Below the pieces are notes generated by a model. That model saw nothing but the letters and a program-made list of their open reading frames with translations. It did no database searches and was not told the DNA's origin. From the IMG/VR virus record IMGVR_UViG_3300020457_000019, positions 1 through 48,221 of that record: 48,221 bases of DNA, one strand, 5' to 3'. The DNA is from a virus. Shown in pieces: positions 30,147-38,846 of the stretch. Numbering within the stretch: position 1 is the first letter of the stretch; each line of letters starts with the position of its first letter. Position numbers and translations under genes: made by a program.

Positions 30147-31531
30147 CAAATAAAATTGCCCGTACCGGCAGAGTCCAGCAATGGTTGGACAATCCATCCT
30201 CACGTCTACCCGTTAGTTGTACCGTCTTCGTTGTTGAAGACTCAATGGAGGGACCCAATGGAATCGAAAACAGCTGGAGATTTGTGTCGCATGCTCTCAG
30301 ATACGGAGCAGGCGTTGCGGTCCACCTGTCGAAACTTAGACCAAAAGGAACAAAAACAAATAAGGGACCTGATACTCTCGTTGCATCAGGACCCGTCTCA
30401 TTCGGAAAAATCTACTCAACATTAAATGAAATTCTCAGACGTGGTGGGACATACCGCAATGGCGCGTGTGTTCTTCATCTTGATATTACACATCCCGATA
30501 TTCTTGATTTCGTGCAAGCTCACAGGGAGGAACTCCCATGGGTCAAGCGATGTATTGACCTCTCCCCTGAACAATGGGCTGATACAGAAGCTGGAACAAA
30601 GGAAGCAATCCTACGAGGAATTGCTAGAGGGGACATTTGGCTCAACAAAATAAAACACGATAACAATGGAAAACGAATCTATAGCAACGTCTGTCTTGAG
30701 GTTTACTTGCCCTCACGTGGAACTTGCCTGCTCCAGCATATCAATCTCGGTGCCAATTCAGTCCGCGACATACGCCAGAGTTTCCGCGAGGGTATGTCCG
30801 AACTGTGCGACCTCCATGGCAGGACAGGTGTTGGAGAGTCTGGCGAGTATCTCGAACCTCAATACGACAGACAAGTAGGTCTAGGAATGCTTGGGTTAGC
30901 CAACTTCTTAAGACAGAACAACATAACATACGCTCAGTTCGGTAAGGAACTTGAGAAATTAAACAAGGGTGTGGACTTTGAGTTCTCCCCTGCCGGCTAT
31001 GCAGCGAGGGAATTATCGCTCGCAATCTCTGATGCAGCTGACATAGCCAGAAAGAATAATATGGTAAGAGCATTTGCCATAGCACCGACTGCATCATGTT
31101 CATATAGAAGTAAGGACCTCGAAGGTTTCACTTCTACTCCAGAGATAGCACCACCAATAAGTAGAACTGTTGATCGTGACTCTGGAGAATTTGGAGTTAA
31201 AAGATATGACTACGGAGACGTAGAAATTGCCAGCGAAGTTGGCTGGGAAGATTACAAACGAGTAGCTGATGGAATCATCACGTTACTTGACAAAACTGGC
31301 TTGCTTCATGGCTATAGCTTCAACTCTTGGAGCGACATGGTGACTTACGATGAAGCATTTATTAGAGACTGGCTTAACAGTCCACAAACAAGTCTCTATT
31401 ACTCGCTTCAGGTCATGGCAGATGTCCAAGATAAATCAGATGCTTACGCAGCTATTGATCAATCAGAAGTAGACGCTTACCTAGCGGGTGTATTAGGGAC
31501 AGGACCATCATCATGTGACTGTGCACAATGA
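30143..31531 (+). CDS. nrdA: Ribonucleotide reductase large subunit, compact class I type
   Basis: The 462-residue product lacks an ATP-cone and is much shorter than cellular NrdA. Residues visible: redox Cys pair C26 (PVSCTVF) and C195 (GTCLLQHINLG), the thiyl motif N182-V-C184-L-E186 in the class I form SNVCLE, a Tyr dyad Y419-Y420 (SLYYSLQ) equal to the radical-transfer tyrosines of class I enzymes, and a C-terminal C-x-C tail (C458, C460). It makes dNTPs for phage replication. Related phage genes were long called class II (B12-dependent); the Tyr dyad and the small-subunit gene next door support class I. Its start overlaps the oxygenase stop by 4 bases. Confidence 0.88.
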   Translation: MTNKIARTGRVQQWLDNPSSRLPVSCTVFVVEDSMEGPNGIENSWRFVSHALRYGAGVAVHLSKLRPKGTKTNKGPDTLVASGPVSFGKIYSTLNEILRRGGTYRNGACVLHLDITHPDILDFVQAHREELPWVKRCIDLSPEQWADTEAGTKEAILRGIARGDIWLNKIKHDNNGKRIYSNVCLEVYLPSRGTCLLQHINLGANSVRDIRQSFREGMSELCDLHGRTGVGESGEYLEPQYDRQVGLGMLGLANFLRQNNITYAQFGKELEKLNKGVDFEFSPAGYAARELSLAISDAADIARKNNMVRAFAIAPTASCSYRSKDLEGFTSTPEIAPPISRTVDRDSGEFGVKRYDYGDVEIASEVGWEDYKRVADGIITLLDKTGLLHGYSFNSWSDMVTYDEAFIRDWLNSPQTSLYYSLQVMADVQDKSDAYAAIDQSEVDAYLAGVLGTGPSSCDCAQ

Positions 31532-32241
31532 ACCCATACGAGAAATTATTAAAAAGAAAAAGAACTTGGACACCGGTCCAAACTACAAAAGGAAACTTTA
31601 AAAGTGGAGCAGAAGAAACCATCTACCGTGCTCTTGCAATACGCCACATGGAACTGCCGGTTGGCGACTTTATATCTGGAGCACTCTCTGAAATTCCTGA
31701 AAAGAGTAGAGAACTTTTGGAATCAAACGTAAAAGATGAGATCAAACATGACCTAGCCCTCGGATATATCACTAACGCTCATGGCGTTGATGATACTTCC
31801 GAAGCCGAAGCACTACGACTACGTGATGCTTGGATGGCTCATCCTGATCACACTATTACAAAGGCATTGGTAATCGAGAGAGCAATCTTCTTTGTTCTCC
31901 TACCATTCTTTAGATTCAACGGAGACGCTGGTCTGGCAACAGTATCAGCAGACATCTCCCGGGACGAACAAGTCCACGTGGCGACTAACTCTCTAGTCTG
32001 TGCAGAGCTAGGTCTAAAACCTAGTCAGTCACTAGACATGCTAAGGAAGGCAACAATTAACTGGATAATGCAACCTTTAAATCAAGTACATGACGATAAA
32101 TATTTGAGCAAAAAATTTTGGCTCGAATGTAGTGATCGACTTATGTATGAAGGTAAAGCACCGCAATTATCTGACACCAGAGCTGGAAGAATGCCAGCAT
32201 TTTTTGAACATGACAACAGAAATCTCCCTCAATACTCTTAG
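31528..32241 (+). CDS. nrdB: Ribonucleotide reductase small subunit without radical tyrosine
   Basis: The 237-residue product is a short ferritin-like protein with the R2 metal-ligand pattern: E42, E71-x-x-H74 (DEIKHD), E117 (VIERAI), E147-x-x-H150 (DEQVHV). In standard class Ia R2 the radical Tyr lies four residues after the first ligand His; here that residue is Leu78. The enzyme must store its oxidising equivalent otherwise, for example in a Mn/Fe or similar metal centre. The gene overlaps nrdA by 4 bases (ATGA) and belongs with it. Confidence 0.85.
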   Translation: MNPYEKLLKRKRTWTPVQTTKGNFKSGAEETIYRALAIRHMELPVGDFISGALSEIPEKSRELLESNVKDEIKHDLALGYITNAHGVDDTSEAEALRLRDAWMAHPDHTITKALVIERAIFFVLLPFFRFNGDAGLATVSADISRDEQVHVATNSLVCAELGLKPSQSLDMLRKATINWIMQPLNQVHDDKYLSKKFWLECSDRLMYEGKAPQLSDTRAGRMPAFFEHDNRNLPQYS

Positions 32242-32401
32242 ACTTCACAACGATAGGTTGGACAAGTTGATAGATAAACTTGAGGAAAATTTTGGTTGGA
32301 AACCAATCCATCCGAAGGAAGACATAAATACTATTATGTACCGCGCTGGACAAGCCAGCGTCATTGAATATATACGATCAATTATGGAGGAAGAAATCTA
32401 A
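32210..32401 (+). CDS. Small protein of 63 residues before the portal region
   Basis: The ATG at 32210 overlaps nrdB by 32 bases. The product has a helical N-terminus (LNTLRLHNDRLDKLIDKLEE), a central NFGWKPIHPKEDINTIMYRA, and an acidic end. It looks conserved in form but I cannot name a family with certainty. Confidence 0.6.
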   Translation: MTTEISLNTLRLHNDRLDKLIDKLEENFGWKPIHPKEDINTIMYRAGQASVIEYIRSIMEEEI

Positions 32402-32658
32402 TGTGTATTTTTGGAGGGGGAAACCCTGCACCGCCACCACCAGCTCCATTACCACCAGCACCTACTCCGCCACCAGCACCTCCAGCTCCATTACCTACAC
32501 CTGAACCAGTTCAGCAGGATGTAAATCCACAGGTAAGAAGAGCTAAGAGTAAGAAAGCTAAAGGGGAGTATGCAAGAGGTAGTTCACAGCTAAGAGTACC
32601 TCTTAAACCAAGTGTAAATACTGGACAGTCAGGTCCAGCTGGAGGACTTAATAAATGA
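32401..32658 (+). CDS. Proline-rich small virion-type protein (T7 gp7.3-like tail)
   Basis: The 85-residue product has MCIFGGG, then a long Pro/Ala tract (about 8-38), a Lys-rich segment and an end (SSQLRVPLKPSVNTGQSG, AGGLNK) similar to the C-terminus of T7 gp7.3, a tail-associated virion protein encoded just before the portal. The proline tract is probably extended and flexible. Start shares one base with the upstream stop. Confidence 0.65.
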   Translation: MCIFGGGNPAPPPPAPLPPAPTPPPAPPAPLPTPEPVQQDVNPQVRRAKSKKAKGEYARGSSQLRVPLKPSVNTGQSGPAGGLNK

Positions 32659-34244
32659 AGACAGCACGTGAGAGATACAATCATCTATCAAATGACAGGA
32701 GACAGTTCCTAGACAAAGCGATTGATTGTTCAGAACTCACGTTGCCATACCTTATACAGGACGATACATCGTCTAGACCAAACCACGAATCCTTAAGAGT
32801 ACCTTGGCAATCAGTAGGAGCTAAGTGTGTAGTGACTCTTGCAGCAAAATTAATGCTTGCAATTCTGCCACCACAGACTAGCTTCTTCAAGCTACAGGTT
32901 AAGGAAGATAAGCTAGGAGAAATATCTAACGACCCTAAGATAAAAGGAGAACTTGATTTGTCTTTCTCAAAGATTGAGAAGATGATCATGGATTACATTG
33001 CTGCTTCAAATGATCGAGTGACTATACATCAGGCACTCAAGCATCTAATAGTAGGGGGCAATGCTCTTTTATTTATGGGCAAGGATGGCTTAAAGTCTTT
33101 CCCACTCTCAAGGTATGTCGTTAACCGTGATGGTAATGGTAACGTTTTAGAGATAGTCACTAAAGAATTAATAAGTAGAAAGGTATTAGAGTTTGAGGTA
33201 CCTGAACCACAACCTAACCTCGTGCAAGATGAGAGTCAGCATAAGGAGAAGGATGACATTGAAGTTTATACACATGTCAAACTTAAAGATGGTAGATGGG
33301 AATGGTATCAAGAAGCTTTTGGAAAGATCTTACCTAAGAGTCGTAGTACTGCACCGAAGAGTGCAAGTCCTTGGCTGGTATTGAGATTCAATACGGTTGA
33401 TGGAGAAGACTACGGAAGAGGTAGGGTTGAAGAGTTCCTTGGAGACCTGAAAACATTAGAAGGATTATCTCAAGCCCTCGTTGAGGGAAGCGCAGCAGCA
33501 GCAAAAGTTATATTTCTTGTCTCTCCTTCCAGTACAACTAAACCCCAGACCATAGCTAAGGCGGGCTCTGGAGCTATCGTACAAGGAAGAGCAGAAGACG
33601 TACAGGTAGTTCAGGTTGGTAAGACAGCAGACTTCGCAACAGCTGCGAACATGGTACAGACAGTAGAGAAAAGATTACTTGAAGCTTTCCTTGTAATGAA
33701 TATAAGAAACGCTGAGAGAGTAACCGCTGAAGAAGTCAGACTTACACAGTTAGAACTAGAGCAACAGCTCGGCGGTATCTTCAGTTTATTAACTGTAGAA
33801 TTTCTACTACCTTATCTGAACAGAACCTTACTGGTACTACAGAGAAGTAATGAGATACCAAAGCTACCAAAAGATATAGTTAAACCTACTATCGTTGCTG
33901 GTATTAATGCTTTAGGTAGAGGTCAGGATAGAGAATCCTTGACTCAGTTTATTGGAACTATTGCTCAGACATTAGGTCCAGAAGCTTTGATGAAATATGT
34001 AGAACCACTTGAAGCAATTAAAAGATTAGCAGCAGCTCAAGGTATAGATGTATTGAATCTAATCAAGACTCAACAGCAACTAGATCAAGAGATGCAGCAA
34101 CAACAACAGATGGCACAACAGCAATCTCTACTAGATCAAGCTGGACAACTAGCTGGTACTCCATTGATGGACCCAACTAAGAATCCACAGATCATGGAAG
34201 AGGGCGGAGAGGTACCACCTGAAGAAGTACCACCTACAGAATAA
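32655..34244 (+). CDS. Portal (head-tail connector) protein, gp8-like
   Basis: The 529-residue product matches T7-type connectors in length and in the N-terminal part (RYNHLSNDRRQFLDKAIDCS, LTLPYLIQDD, LRVPWQSVGAKCVVTLAAKL, MLAILPPQTSFFKL). It forms the dodecameric ring at the head vertex through which DNA is packed and ejected. The C-terminus is Gln-rich (QQLDQEMQQQQQMAQQQ) and acidic. Overlaps the upstream gene by 4 bases; scaffold gene follows after 2 bases. Confidence 0.93.
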   Translation: MKTARERYNHLSNDRRQFLDKAIDCSELTLPYLIQDDTSSRPNHESLRVPWQSVGAKCVVTLAAKLMLAILPPQTSFFKLQVKEDKLGEISNDPKIKGELDLSFSKIEKMIMDYIAASNDRVTIHQALKHLIVGGNALLFMGKDGLKSFPLSRYVVNRDGNGNVLEIVTKELISRKVLEFEVPEPQPNLVQDESQHKEKDDIEVYTHVKLKDGRWEWYQEAFGKILPKSRSTAPKSASPWLVLRFNTVDGEDYGRGRVEEFLGDLKTLEGLSQALVEGSAAAAKVIFLVSPSSTTKPQTIAKAGSGAIVQGRAEDVQVVQVGKTADFATAANMVQTVEKRLLEAFLVMNIRNAERVTAEEVRLTQLELEQQLGGIFSLLTVEFLLPYLNRTLLVLQRSNEIPKLPKDIVKPTIVAGINALGRGQDRESLTQFIGTIAQTLGPEALMKYVEPLEAIKRLAAAQGIDVLNLIKTQQQLDQEMQQQQQMAQQQSLLDQAGQLAGTPLMDPTKNPQIMEEGGEVPPEEVPPTE

Positions 34245-34246
34245 TA

Positions 34247-35023
34247 ATGTCAGAAACATTAACTATGGATAACTCCCCAGAGAGTGAGGTCCTGACTCCA
34301 GAAGAGCAGGACTCTCTCAAGGTGGGAGAAGAGATGCAAGAAGCTGAAGATAATCTTCTTGCTGGTAAGTATAAAGATGCTAAAGATCTTGAGAGTGCTT
34401 ACCTCGAACTACAAAAAAAATTAGGAACACAAGAAGATGGCGTACAAGAAGATCAAGAAACCACCGAAGAAGTAAAAGAAGAATCTAATCCTCACATGGA
34501 TTTGATTTCAACAGCATCAGAAGAGTTCTATGCTAGTGAAGATCAGTCCCTATCTGAAGAGACTATAGAAAAGTTTTCTTCTATGAGTAGTAAGGAATTA
34601 GTTTCAGCATATCTACAGTCACTTAAGAATGCTCCAGCTCCAGAAGCAGCTGAGGTAGACATGAGTGATGCTGATATTAATGATGTGCAGAACTCTCTAG
34701 GTGGAGAGAAAGGATATAACGATGTAGTTTCATGGGCAGGCGAGAACCTACCTAAGGAACAGACTGATGCTTTCGATCAACTAATTAGTACTGGTAATAA
34801 GGAAGCAATCAAGCTGGCAGCTGCTGGTTTGAAAGCACAATTTGACAATGCTAATGGTTACGAAGGTAGAACATTGACAGGTAAGCCAGCGAAGACCAGT
34901 ACAGATACATTCCGTAGTCAAGCTGAGTTAGTAGCTGCAATGGCAGACCCTCGTTATGACAATGACCCAGCTTACCGGGAAGATATCATTCGCAAACTGG
35001 ACAGATCAAATGTCAACTTCTAA
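34247..35023 (+). CDS. Scaffolding protein (gp9-like)
   Basis: The 258-residue, strongly acidic, Glu/Ser-rich helical product lies between portal and the capsid-side genes, as T7 gp9 does. The C-terminal end is more basic (DPAYREDIIRKLDRSNVNF), suited to capsid binding. It directs procapsid assembly and leaves before maturation. The capsid gene lies 4 kb further on because auxiliary genes have been inserted between them. Confidence 0.85.
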   Translation: MSETLTMDNSPESEVLTPEEQDSLKVGEEMQEAEDNLLAGKYKDAKDLESAYLELQKKLGTQEDGVQEDQETTEEVKEESNPHMDLISTASEEFYASEDQSLSEETIEKFSSMSSKELVSAYLQSLKNAPAPEAAEVDMSDADINDVQNSLGGEKGYNDVVSWAGENLPKEQTDAFDQLISTGNKEAIKLAAAGLKAQFDNANGYEGRTLTGKPAKTSTDTFRSQAELVAAMADPRYDNDPAYREDIIRKLDRSNVNF

Positions 35024-35156
35024 GAAAAAGAAGAAGAATCCACTACTTAACGCAGCTGAAAAACTTCTTATAAATAAAAAAAATAAAGCACCAGCTGCTA
35101 AGTTTGTTCAAGCTCAAAAGAGAAAGCAAAAACTTATAGAAGAAATGTTGAAATGA
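35010..35156 (+). CDS. Small lysine-rich protein, 48 residues
   Basis: ATG at 35010 overlaps the scaffold end by 14 bases, and the stop overlaps the halogenase start (ATGA). The product is highly basic (MSTSKKKKKNPLLNAAEKLL, then AKFVQAQKRKQKLIEEMLK), suggesting DNA or RNA binding or a role in the capsid. No family recognised. Confidence 0.55.
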   Translation: MSTSKKKKKNPLLNAAEKLLINKKNKAPAAKFVQAQKRKQKLIEEMLK

Positions 35157-36592
35157 GACTCTGTATATTGGGCGGAGGTTTAGCAGGGTTTAGTACCGCT
35201 GCTATCCTCAGCAAATACAATAGTGATCTACAGATAAAGCTTATACATAATCCATCCAAGCAAGCACTTGCTGTAGGCGAGAGTACTCAACTACCTATAC
35301 GAAAGCTCTTTGAATTTCTTGAAATAAAAGAGACTGAATGGATGAAAGAATGCGATGCGACTTATAAACTTGGAGTTAGATTTCAGGACTTTAACTTTGG
35401 AACTTGTTACTTTAACCCATTCGGGAAATCTCATGTAGATACTAACGAATGGTTCATAGCTAAAGACTTATGTAATCTCACACCAGATCAATCAGCATTC
35501 TTTTTTAATCCAGACCAAGCAGCATTGCTTCACTACAACAAGATAAGAGATAATGTTATTCACTCGTATCATTTTAATGCTACTAAGTTAAGCAACTACC
35601 TTGAAAACTTCGCCAGAAAAAATGGAGTAGAGATAGTTAAAGATAACTGTAGAGATACTATTCAAGATGAACGAGGAACTATAAGAGCATTACTCTGCGA
35701 TGAGGGAACTCACTTCGCTGATTATTTTGTTGATTGCACAGGTTTCAAAGCGTTACTAATAGGTAATGCTATGGGAGCTGAATGGATTTCTTACGATAAA
35801 ACATTGCTAAATGATACTGTCTTTAAAGCAGAGATACCTTATACAAATAAGGATATTGAACTAAAGAATTACACAGACTCAATAGCATTAAAGAATGGTT
35901 GGTGTTTTGACATACCACTATGGTCCCACAGGTCTGTAGGTTATGTTCACTCCAGCAACTTCGACACAAGTAAGGTCATACAGGATGAGTTCTTCAAATT
36001 GTATGGCGAGCTTGACTATCAAGAGATCAGATTTAAAACCGGAAGATTTAAAGAAGGATGGATTAATAACGTGATCGCGGTAGGGGCAGCATATGGTTTT
36101 ACTGAACCCCTAGAAGCCACTAATATTTCAGTTACATTACACAGTATTTTTGCATTAGCCGAAGCACTATCTAAAAGAAACTTGAGAGTAACTCAGGTAG
36201 ACAGGGATATGTACAACGTGAGAAATGCTGAGACATTGGACAAGTTTAGGTTCTTTGTTGAACAGCATTACGTACTCTCACTTCGAGATGATAGTAACTA
36301 CTGGAGATATATAGCTGACAATATTAATTGGGACTACCAGACCGCATCCGATTTTAACTATCGAAACTTCTTGAAGGAAGTATATGAGGATAGAAGATAT
36401 GGACACGAAGATGTATCAGCTCTCTCTGTAGCAGCTGGTCAAGACTACTCCTGTTTATCTAAAGATCAAATTAAAAACTTTGATTTTAAAATAGATAACT
36501 TTTACAGGGACGTGAACAACTACATCGACCACGCTTCTAATCAATTAACTTCTTACGAATATTTAAACCAACATATTTACTATGAAAACTAA
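35153..36592 (+). CDS. Flavin-dependent tryptophan-halogenase-like protein
   Basis: The 479-residue product has an N-terminal FAD-binding GGGLAGFSTA motif, then VGEST and K72 in TYKLGVRF, corresponding to the catalytic Lys of tryptophan halogenases. GWCFDIPLWSH stands at the place of the family's W-x-W-x-I-P motif, with the second Trp replaced by Phe. GFTEPLEATNIS contains the conserved Glu region. It would use reduced flavin, O2 and halide to form a chlorinating or brominating agent; the substrate is unknown. Genes of this type occur in some cyanophages. It overlaps hli by 11 bases and forms one unit with hli and psbA, so it is probably expressed with them. Confidence 0.82.
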   Translation: MRLCILGGGLAGFSTAAILSKYNSDLQIKLIHNPSKQALAVGESTQLPIRKLFEFLEIKETEWMKECDATYKLGVRFQDFNFGTCYFNPFGKSHVDTNEWFIAKDLCNLTPDQSAFFFNPDQAALLHYNKIRDNVIHSYHFNATKLSNYLENFARKNGVEIVKDNCRDTIQDERGTIRALLCDEGTHFADYFVDCTGFKALLIGNAMGAEWISYDKTLLNDTVFKAEIPYTNKDIELKNYTDSIALKNGWCFDIPLWSHRSVGYVHSSNFDTSKVIQDEFFKLYGELDYQEIRFKTGRFKEGWINNVIAVGAAYGFTEPLEATNISVTLHSIFALAEALSKRNLRVTQVDRDMYNVRNAETLDKFRFFVEQHYVLSLRDDSNYWRYIADNINWDYQTASDFNYRNFLKEVYEDRRYGHEDVSALSVAAGQDYSCLSKDQIKNFDFKIDNFYRDVNNYIDHASNQLTSYEYLNQHIYYEN

Positions 36593-36773
36593 AGATTTAG
36601 ATACTTTACTTTATAACGAATACCCTTACGAACCTCCAATAGAGGTCTTACCAAAACAAAAACTAATGACACCAGAAGCAGAAAGATTTAATGGCTGGGC
36701 AGCAATGCTCGGATTCGTAGCAGCCGTCGGCGCATACGTAACAACTGGACAAATCGTTCCCGGTATATTCTAA
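36582..36773 (+). CDS. hli: High-light-inducible protein
   Basis: The 63-residue product has a variable N-terminus and the single chlorophyll-binding-like helix [20 protein letters not shown] followed by [10 protein letters not shown], the usual ending of phage and Prochlorococcus HLI proteins. HLI proteins protect photosystems from excess light by binding pigments in the thylakoid membrane. Its TAA shares one base with the ATG of psbA, so the two are translationally coupled. Confidence 0.95.
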   Translation: MKTKDLDTLLYNEYPYEPPIEVLPKQKLMTPEAERFNGWAAMLGFVAAVGAYVTTGQIVPGIF

Positions 36774-37852
36774 TGGCAGCAATCTCAGTAACAAGAGAGA
36801 GCACAAGTAACTGGCAGAGGTTTTGCGAGTGGGTAACAAGTACAGAGAACCGCATTTATGTAGGTTGGTTCGGAGTACTTATGATTCCTTGCTTACTAGC
36901 TGCAACAACATGCTTTATACTCGCCTTCATCGCAGCACCGCCTGTAGATATAGATGGCATACGTGAGCCCGTTGCTGGCTCGTTTCTATACGGCAACAAT
37001 ATTATTTCAGGAGCAGTAGTCCCTAGCTCCAATGCAATTGGACTGCACTTTTACCCGATATGGGAAGCCGGCACTTTGGACGAGTGGCTATATAATGGCG
37101 GACCTTATCAACTCATTATCTTCCACTTCTTAATAGGAGTAGCAGCGTATGCAGGAAGACAATGGGAACTTTCATACAGACTAGGAATGAGACCATGGAT
37201 ATTTGTAGCATATACAGCACCACTATCAGCAGCTTTGGCTGTGTTTCTCGTGTACCCATTTGGGCAAGGGAGTTTTAGTGATGGTATGCCTCTTGGTATT
37301 TCTGGTACTTTTAACTTCATGTTCGTATTCCAAGCGGAACACAATATACTTATGCACCCATTCCATATGGCTGGTGTTGCTGGGGTATTCGGTGGATCTC
37401 TTTTCTCTGCTATGCACGGAAGTCTTGTTACTTCCTCACTTATTGCAGAAACATCAGAGGAGGTCTCACAGAACTATGGCTATAAGTTTGGGCAAGATGA
37501 AGAGACATATAATATTGTCGCTGCACACGGGTACTTTGGGAGATTAATTTTTCAATATGCGAGTTTCAATAATAGCCGTTCTCTACATTTCTTTCTTGCT
37601 ACTTGGCCGGTTGTTGGCATATGGCTAACCTCTATGGGCATTTGCACCATGGCGTTTAACCTAAATGGTTTCAACTTTAACCAGTCAGTAGTAGATGTTA
37701 ATGGCAAAGTTATCCCTACATGGGCTGACATTGTGAACAGACAGAACCTTGGCTTTGAAGTAATGCACGAGCGTAACGCTCACAACTTCCCACTTGACTT
37801 AGCTTCAGCTGAGTCTACTGAAGTAGCATTAACTGCACCACAAATTGGTTAA
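36773..37852 (+). CDS. psbA: Photosystem II reaction-centre protein D1
   Basis: The 359-residue product is a full-length D1 with five membrane helices. It includes [16 protein letters not shown], the [20 protein letters not shown] region, [20 protein letters not shown], and the [20 protein letters not shown] quinone-pocket region. The C-terminus [14 protein letters not shown] is the normal maturation site (cleavage after DLA). Phage D1 replaces the rapidly damaged host protein and keeps electron flow going during infection. Position between scaffold and capsid genes, with hli just upstream, is the usual cyanopodovirus insertion point. No separate promoter is evident. Confidence 0.98.
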   Translation: MAAISVTRESTSNWQRFCEWVTSTENRIYVGWFGVLMIPCLLAATTCFILAFIAAPPVDIDGIREPVAGSFLYGNNIISGAVVPSSNAIGLHFYPIWEAGTLDEWLYNGGPYQLIIFHFLIGVAAYAGRQWELSYRLGMRPWIFVAYTAPLSAALAVFLVYPFGQGSFSDGMPLGISGTFNFMFVFQAEHNILMHPFHMAGVAGVFGGSLFSAMHGSLVTSSLIAETSEEVSQNYGYKFGQDEETYNIVAAHGYFGRLIFQYASFNNSRSLHFFLATWPVVGIWLTSMGICTMAFNLNGFNFNQSVVDVNGKVIPTWADIVNRQNLGFEVMHERNAHNFPLDLASAESTEVALTAPQIG

Positions 37853-37970
37853 TAAATTCTTAATCTACTTAACCTTATTAACAAACTGCTTTATCATTTC
37901 CGGTGTCGTCAGACATTGGAATGGTATAGCACCACCTACAACTAATGAATGTTCTATATTGTATAGATGA
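37845..37970 (+). CDS. Possible tiny membrane peptide after psbA
   Basis: A 41-residue open frame starting at TTG, overlapping the psbA end by 8 bases and the oxygenase start by 26. It would encode a hydrophobic N-terminus ([19 protein letters not shown]) and a polar tail. It fits the gene-end overlap style but may be chance. Confidence 0.25.
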   Translation: MVNKFLIYLTLLTNCFIISGVVRHWNGIAPPTTNECSILYR

Positions 37971-38589
37971 TTTCATCTCGCCTTCAGAGTGTGATGAGTT
38001 ATCTAAGTTTATTTTAGAGAGTGAAGACTGGGTTAAATCAGTCGGCTCTGACACATATGAAGGGACAAGCGAGGATAGCTTGACTGGTAGGTGGGTTCAT
38101 TTTAATTACCTCTACTATCAGCCGGGAAGAATTTTAGTTCCAAAATTAAAAGAACTGTTTGGAGATTGTGTTGCTCAATGCTGGGCTAACACTTTCAGAA
38201 AAGGCGAAGGTATTACCGACCATGAACACGGACTCGGTTTCTATACTTGTAATTTATTCCTTGATGGGGACCCATTGATAGGAACGAATTACGACGGAGT
38301 ACTACTTGAAAGTAAGAGAGGTACTTTGATTATCAATGACAGTATGTTGACTCATCATGTCCGACCAAACCCAACAGATCGGATACGAATCAGCATGGCT
38401 TTGGATGTATTTGTAGATACACATAACAAGATACATCCTCATCCAAACAACTTACACAACGAAAACCCTAATAGATTTTATAAAATTGGCGCACCAGAAC
38501 GAAACAATGAGAGCTTCCGTCACAAGCTTTACCCCGGAACCCGAAAAGAAAAAGGAGTCCACAGACACGACAGAGTATCAATCTCTTGA
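37945..38589 (+). CDS. 2OG-Fe(II) oxygenase (prolyl-hydroxylase-like; copy 5 of 5)
   Basis: The 214-residue product shows H93-E-H95 (TDHEHGLGFY) at the metal position, distal His in LTHHVRP (H137/H138) and the Arg in DRIRISMALDV (R146/R148). [16 protein letters not shown] at the start is typical of this superfamily. The H-x-H variant of the first motif also occurs in the copy at 24577. It follows psbA by 92 bases. The C-terminal 80 residues are polar and rich in His/Asn/Pro and overlap a small gene. Confidence 0.78.
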   Translation: MNVLYCIDDFISPSECDELSKFILESEDWVKSVGSDTYEGTSEDSLTGRWVHFNYLYYQPGRILVPKLKELFGDCVAQCWANTFRKGEGITDHEHGLGFYTCNLFLDGDPLIGTNYDGVLLESKRGTLIINDSMLTHHVRPNPTDRIRISMALDVFVDTHNKIHPHPNNLHNENPNRFYKIGAPERNNESFRHKLYPGTRKEKGVHRHDRVSIS

Positions 38590-38635
38590 GGAAGCATTGA
38601 CTGGAAAAGAACCAGAGGGAGAGCCCTCCTATTAA
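38507..38635 (+). CDS. Small protein of 42 residues
   Basis: A short gene in another frame within the end of the oxygenase gene (83 bases overlap). The product is Glu/Pro/Lys-rich (FTPEPEKKKESTDTTEYQS, then LEEALTGKEPEGEPSY). Its TAA overlaps another ATG at 38635 that opens a 23-residue frame ending at 38706. Both are weakly supported. Confidence 0.4.
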   Translation: MRASVTSFTPEPEKKKESTDTTEYQSLEEALTGKEPEGEPSY

Positions 38636-38709
38636 TGCCACGTCCGTTCATCCCTAACGGGACGCATGACTCCAAAGCATGGAACGGGGCTTTGGTACTG
38701 GAGTGAATT

Positions 38710-38808
38710 ATGACTCAAGTAGAATTGCAAGCTCGACTCAAAGAGCAGAAAGATTTCAAAAGAGAAACTTTACTTAAGTATCGTGGCATCACATACACAA
38801 AAAGATAA
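38710..38808 (+). CDS. Small DUF4278-like protein, 32 residues
   Basis: The product (MTQVELQARLKEQKDFKRET, then LLKYRGITYTKR) ends in L-K-Y-R-G-I-x-Y, the core of short cyanobacterial and cyanophage proteins of the DUF4278 type. A cyanobacterial origin is likely; function unknown. Its stop codon lies within the 5' strand of the RNA element at 38804. Confidence 0.45.
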   Translation: MTQVELQARLKEQKDFKRETLLKYRGITYTKR

Positions 38809-38846
38809 TCGGTAAGCCGACTGGGAGGTGCAAGTCCTCCCTTATC
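38804..38846 (+). ncRNA. Small tRNA-like three-way junction upstream of the capsid gene
   Basis: GATAA (38804) pairs with TTATC (38842-38846). Inside lie TCGG-TAAG-CCGA (38809-38820) and a 6-bp hairpin GGGAGG-TGCAAGT-CCTCCC (38823-38841) stacked on the closing stem. The 7-base loop TGCAAGT is a T-loop and differs by one base from the TGCAAAT loop of the element at 16631; the outer stem also begins GATA in both. No anticodon arm is present. It lies about 145 bases upstream of the capsid ATG and could be a processing or stability element of the capsid mRNA. Confidence 0.5.
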
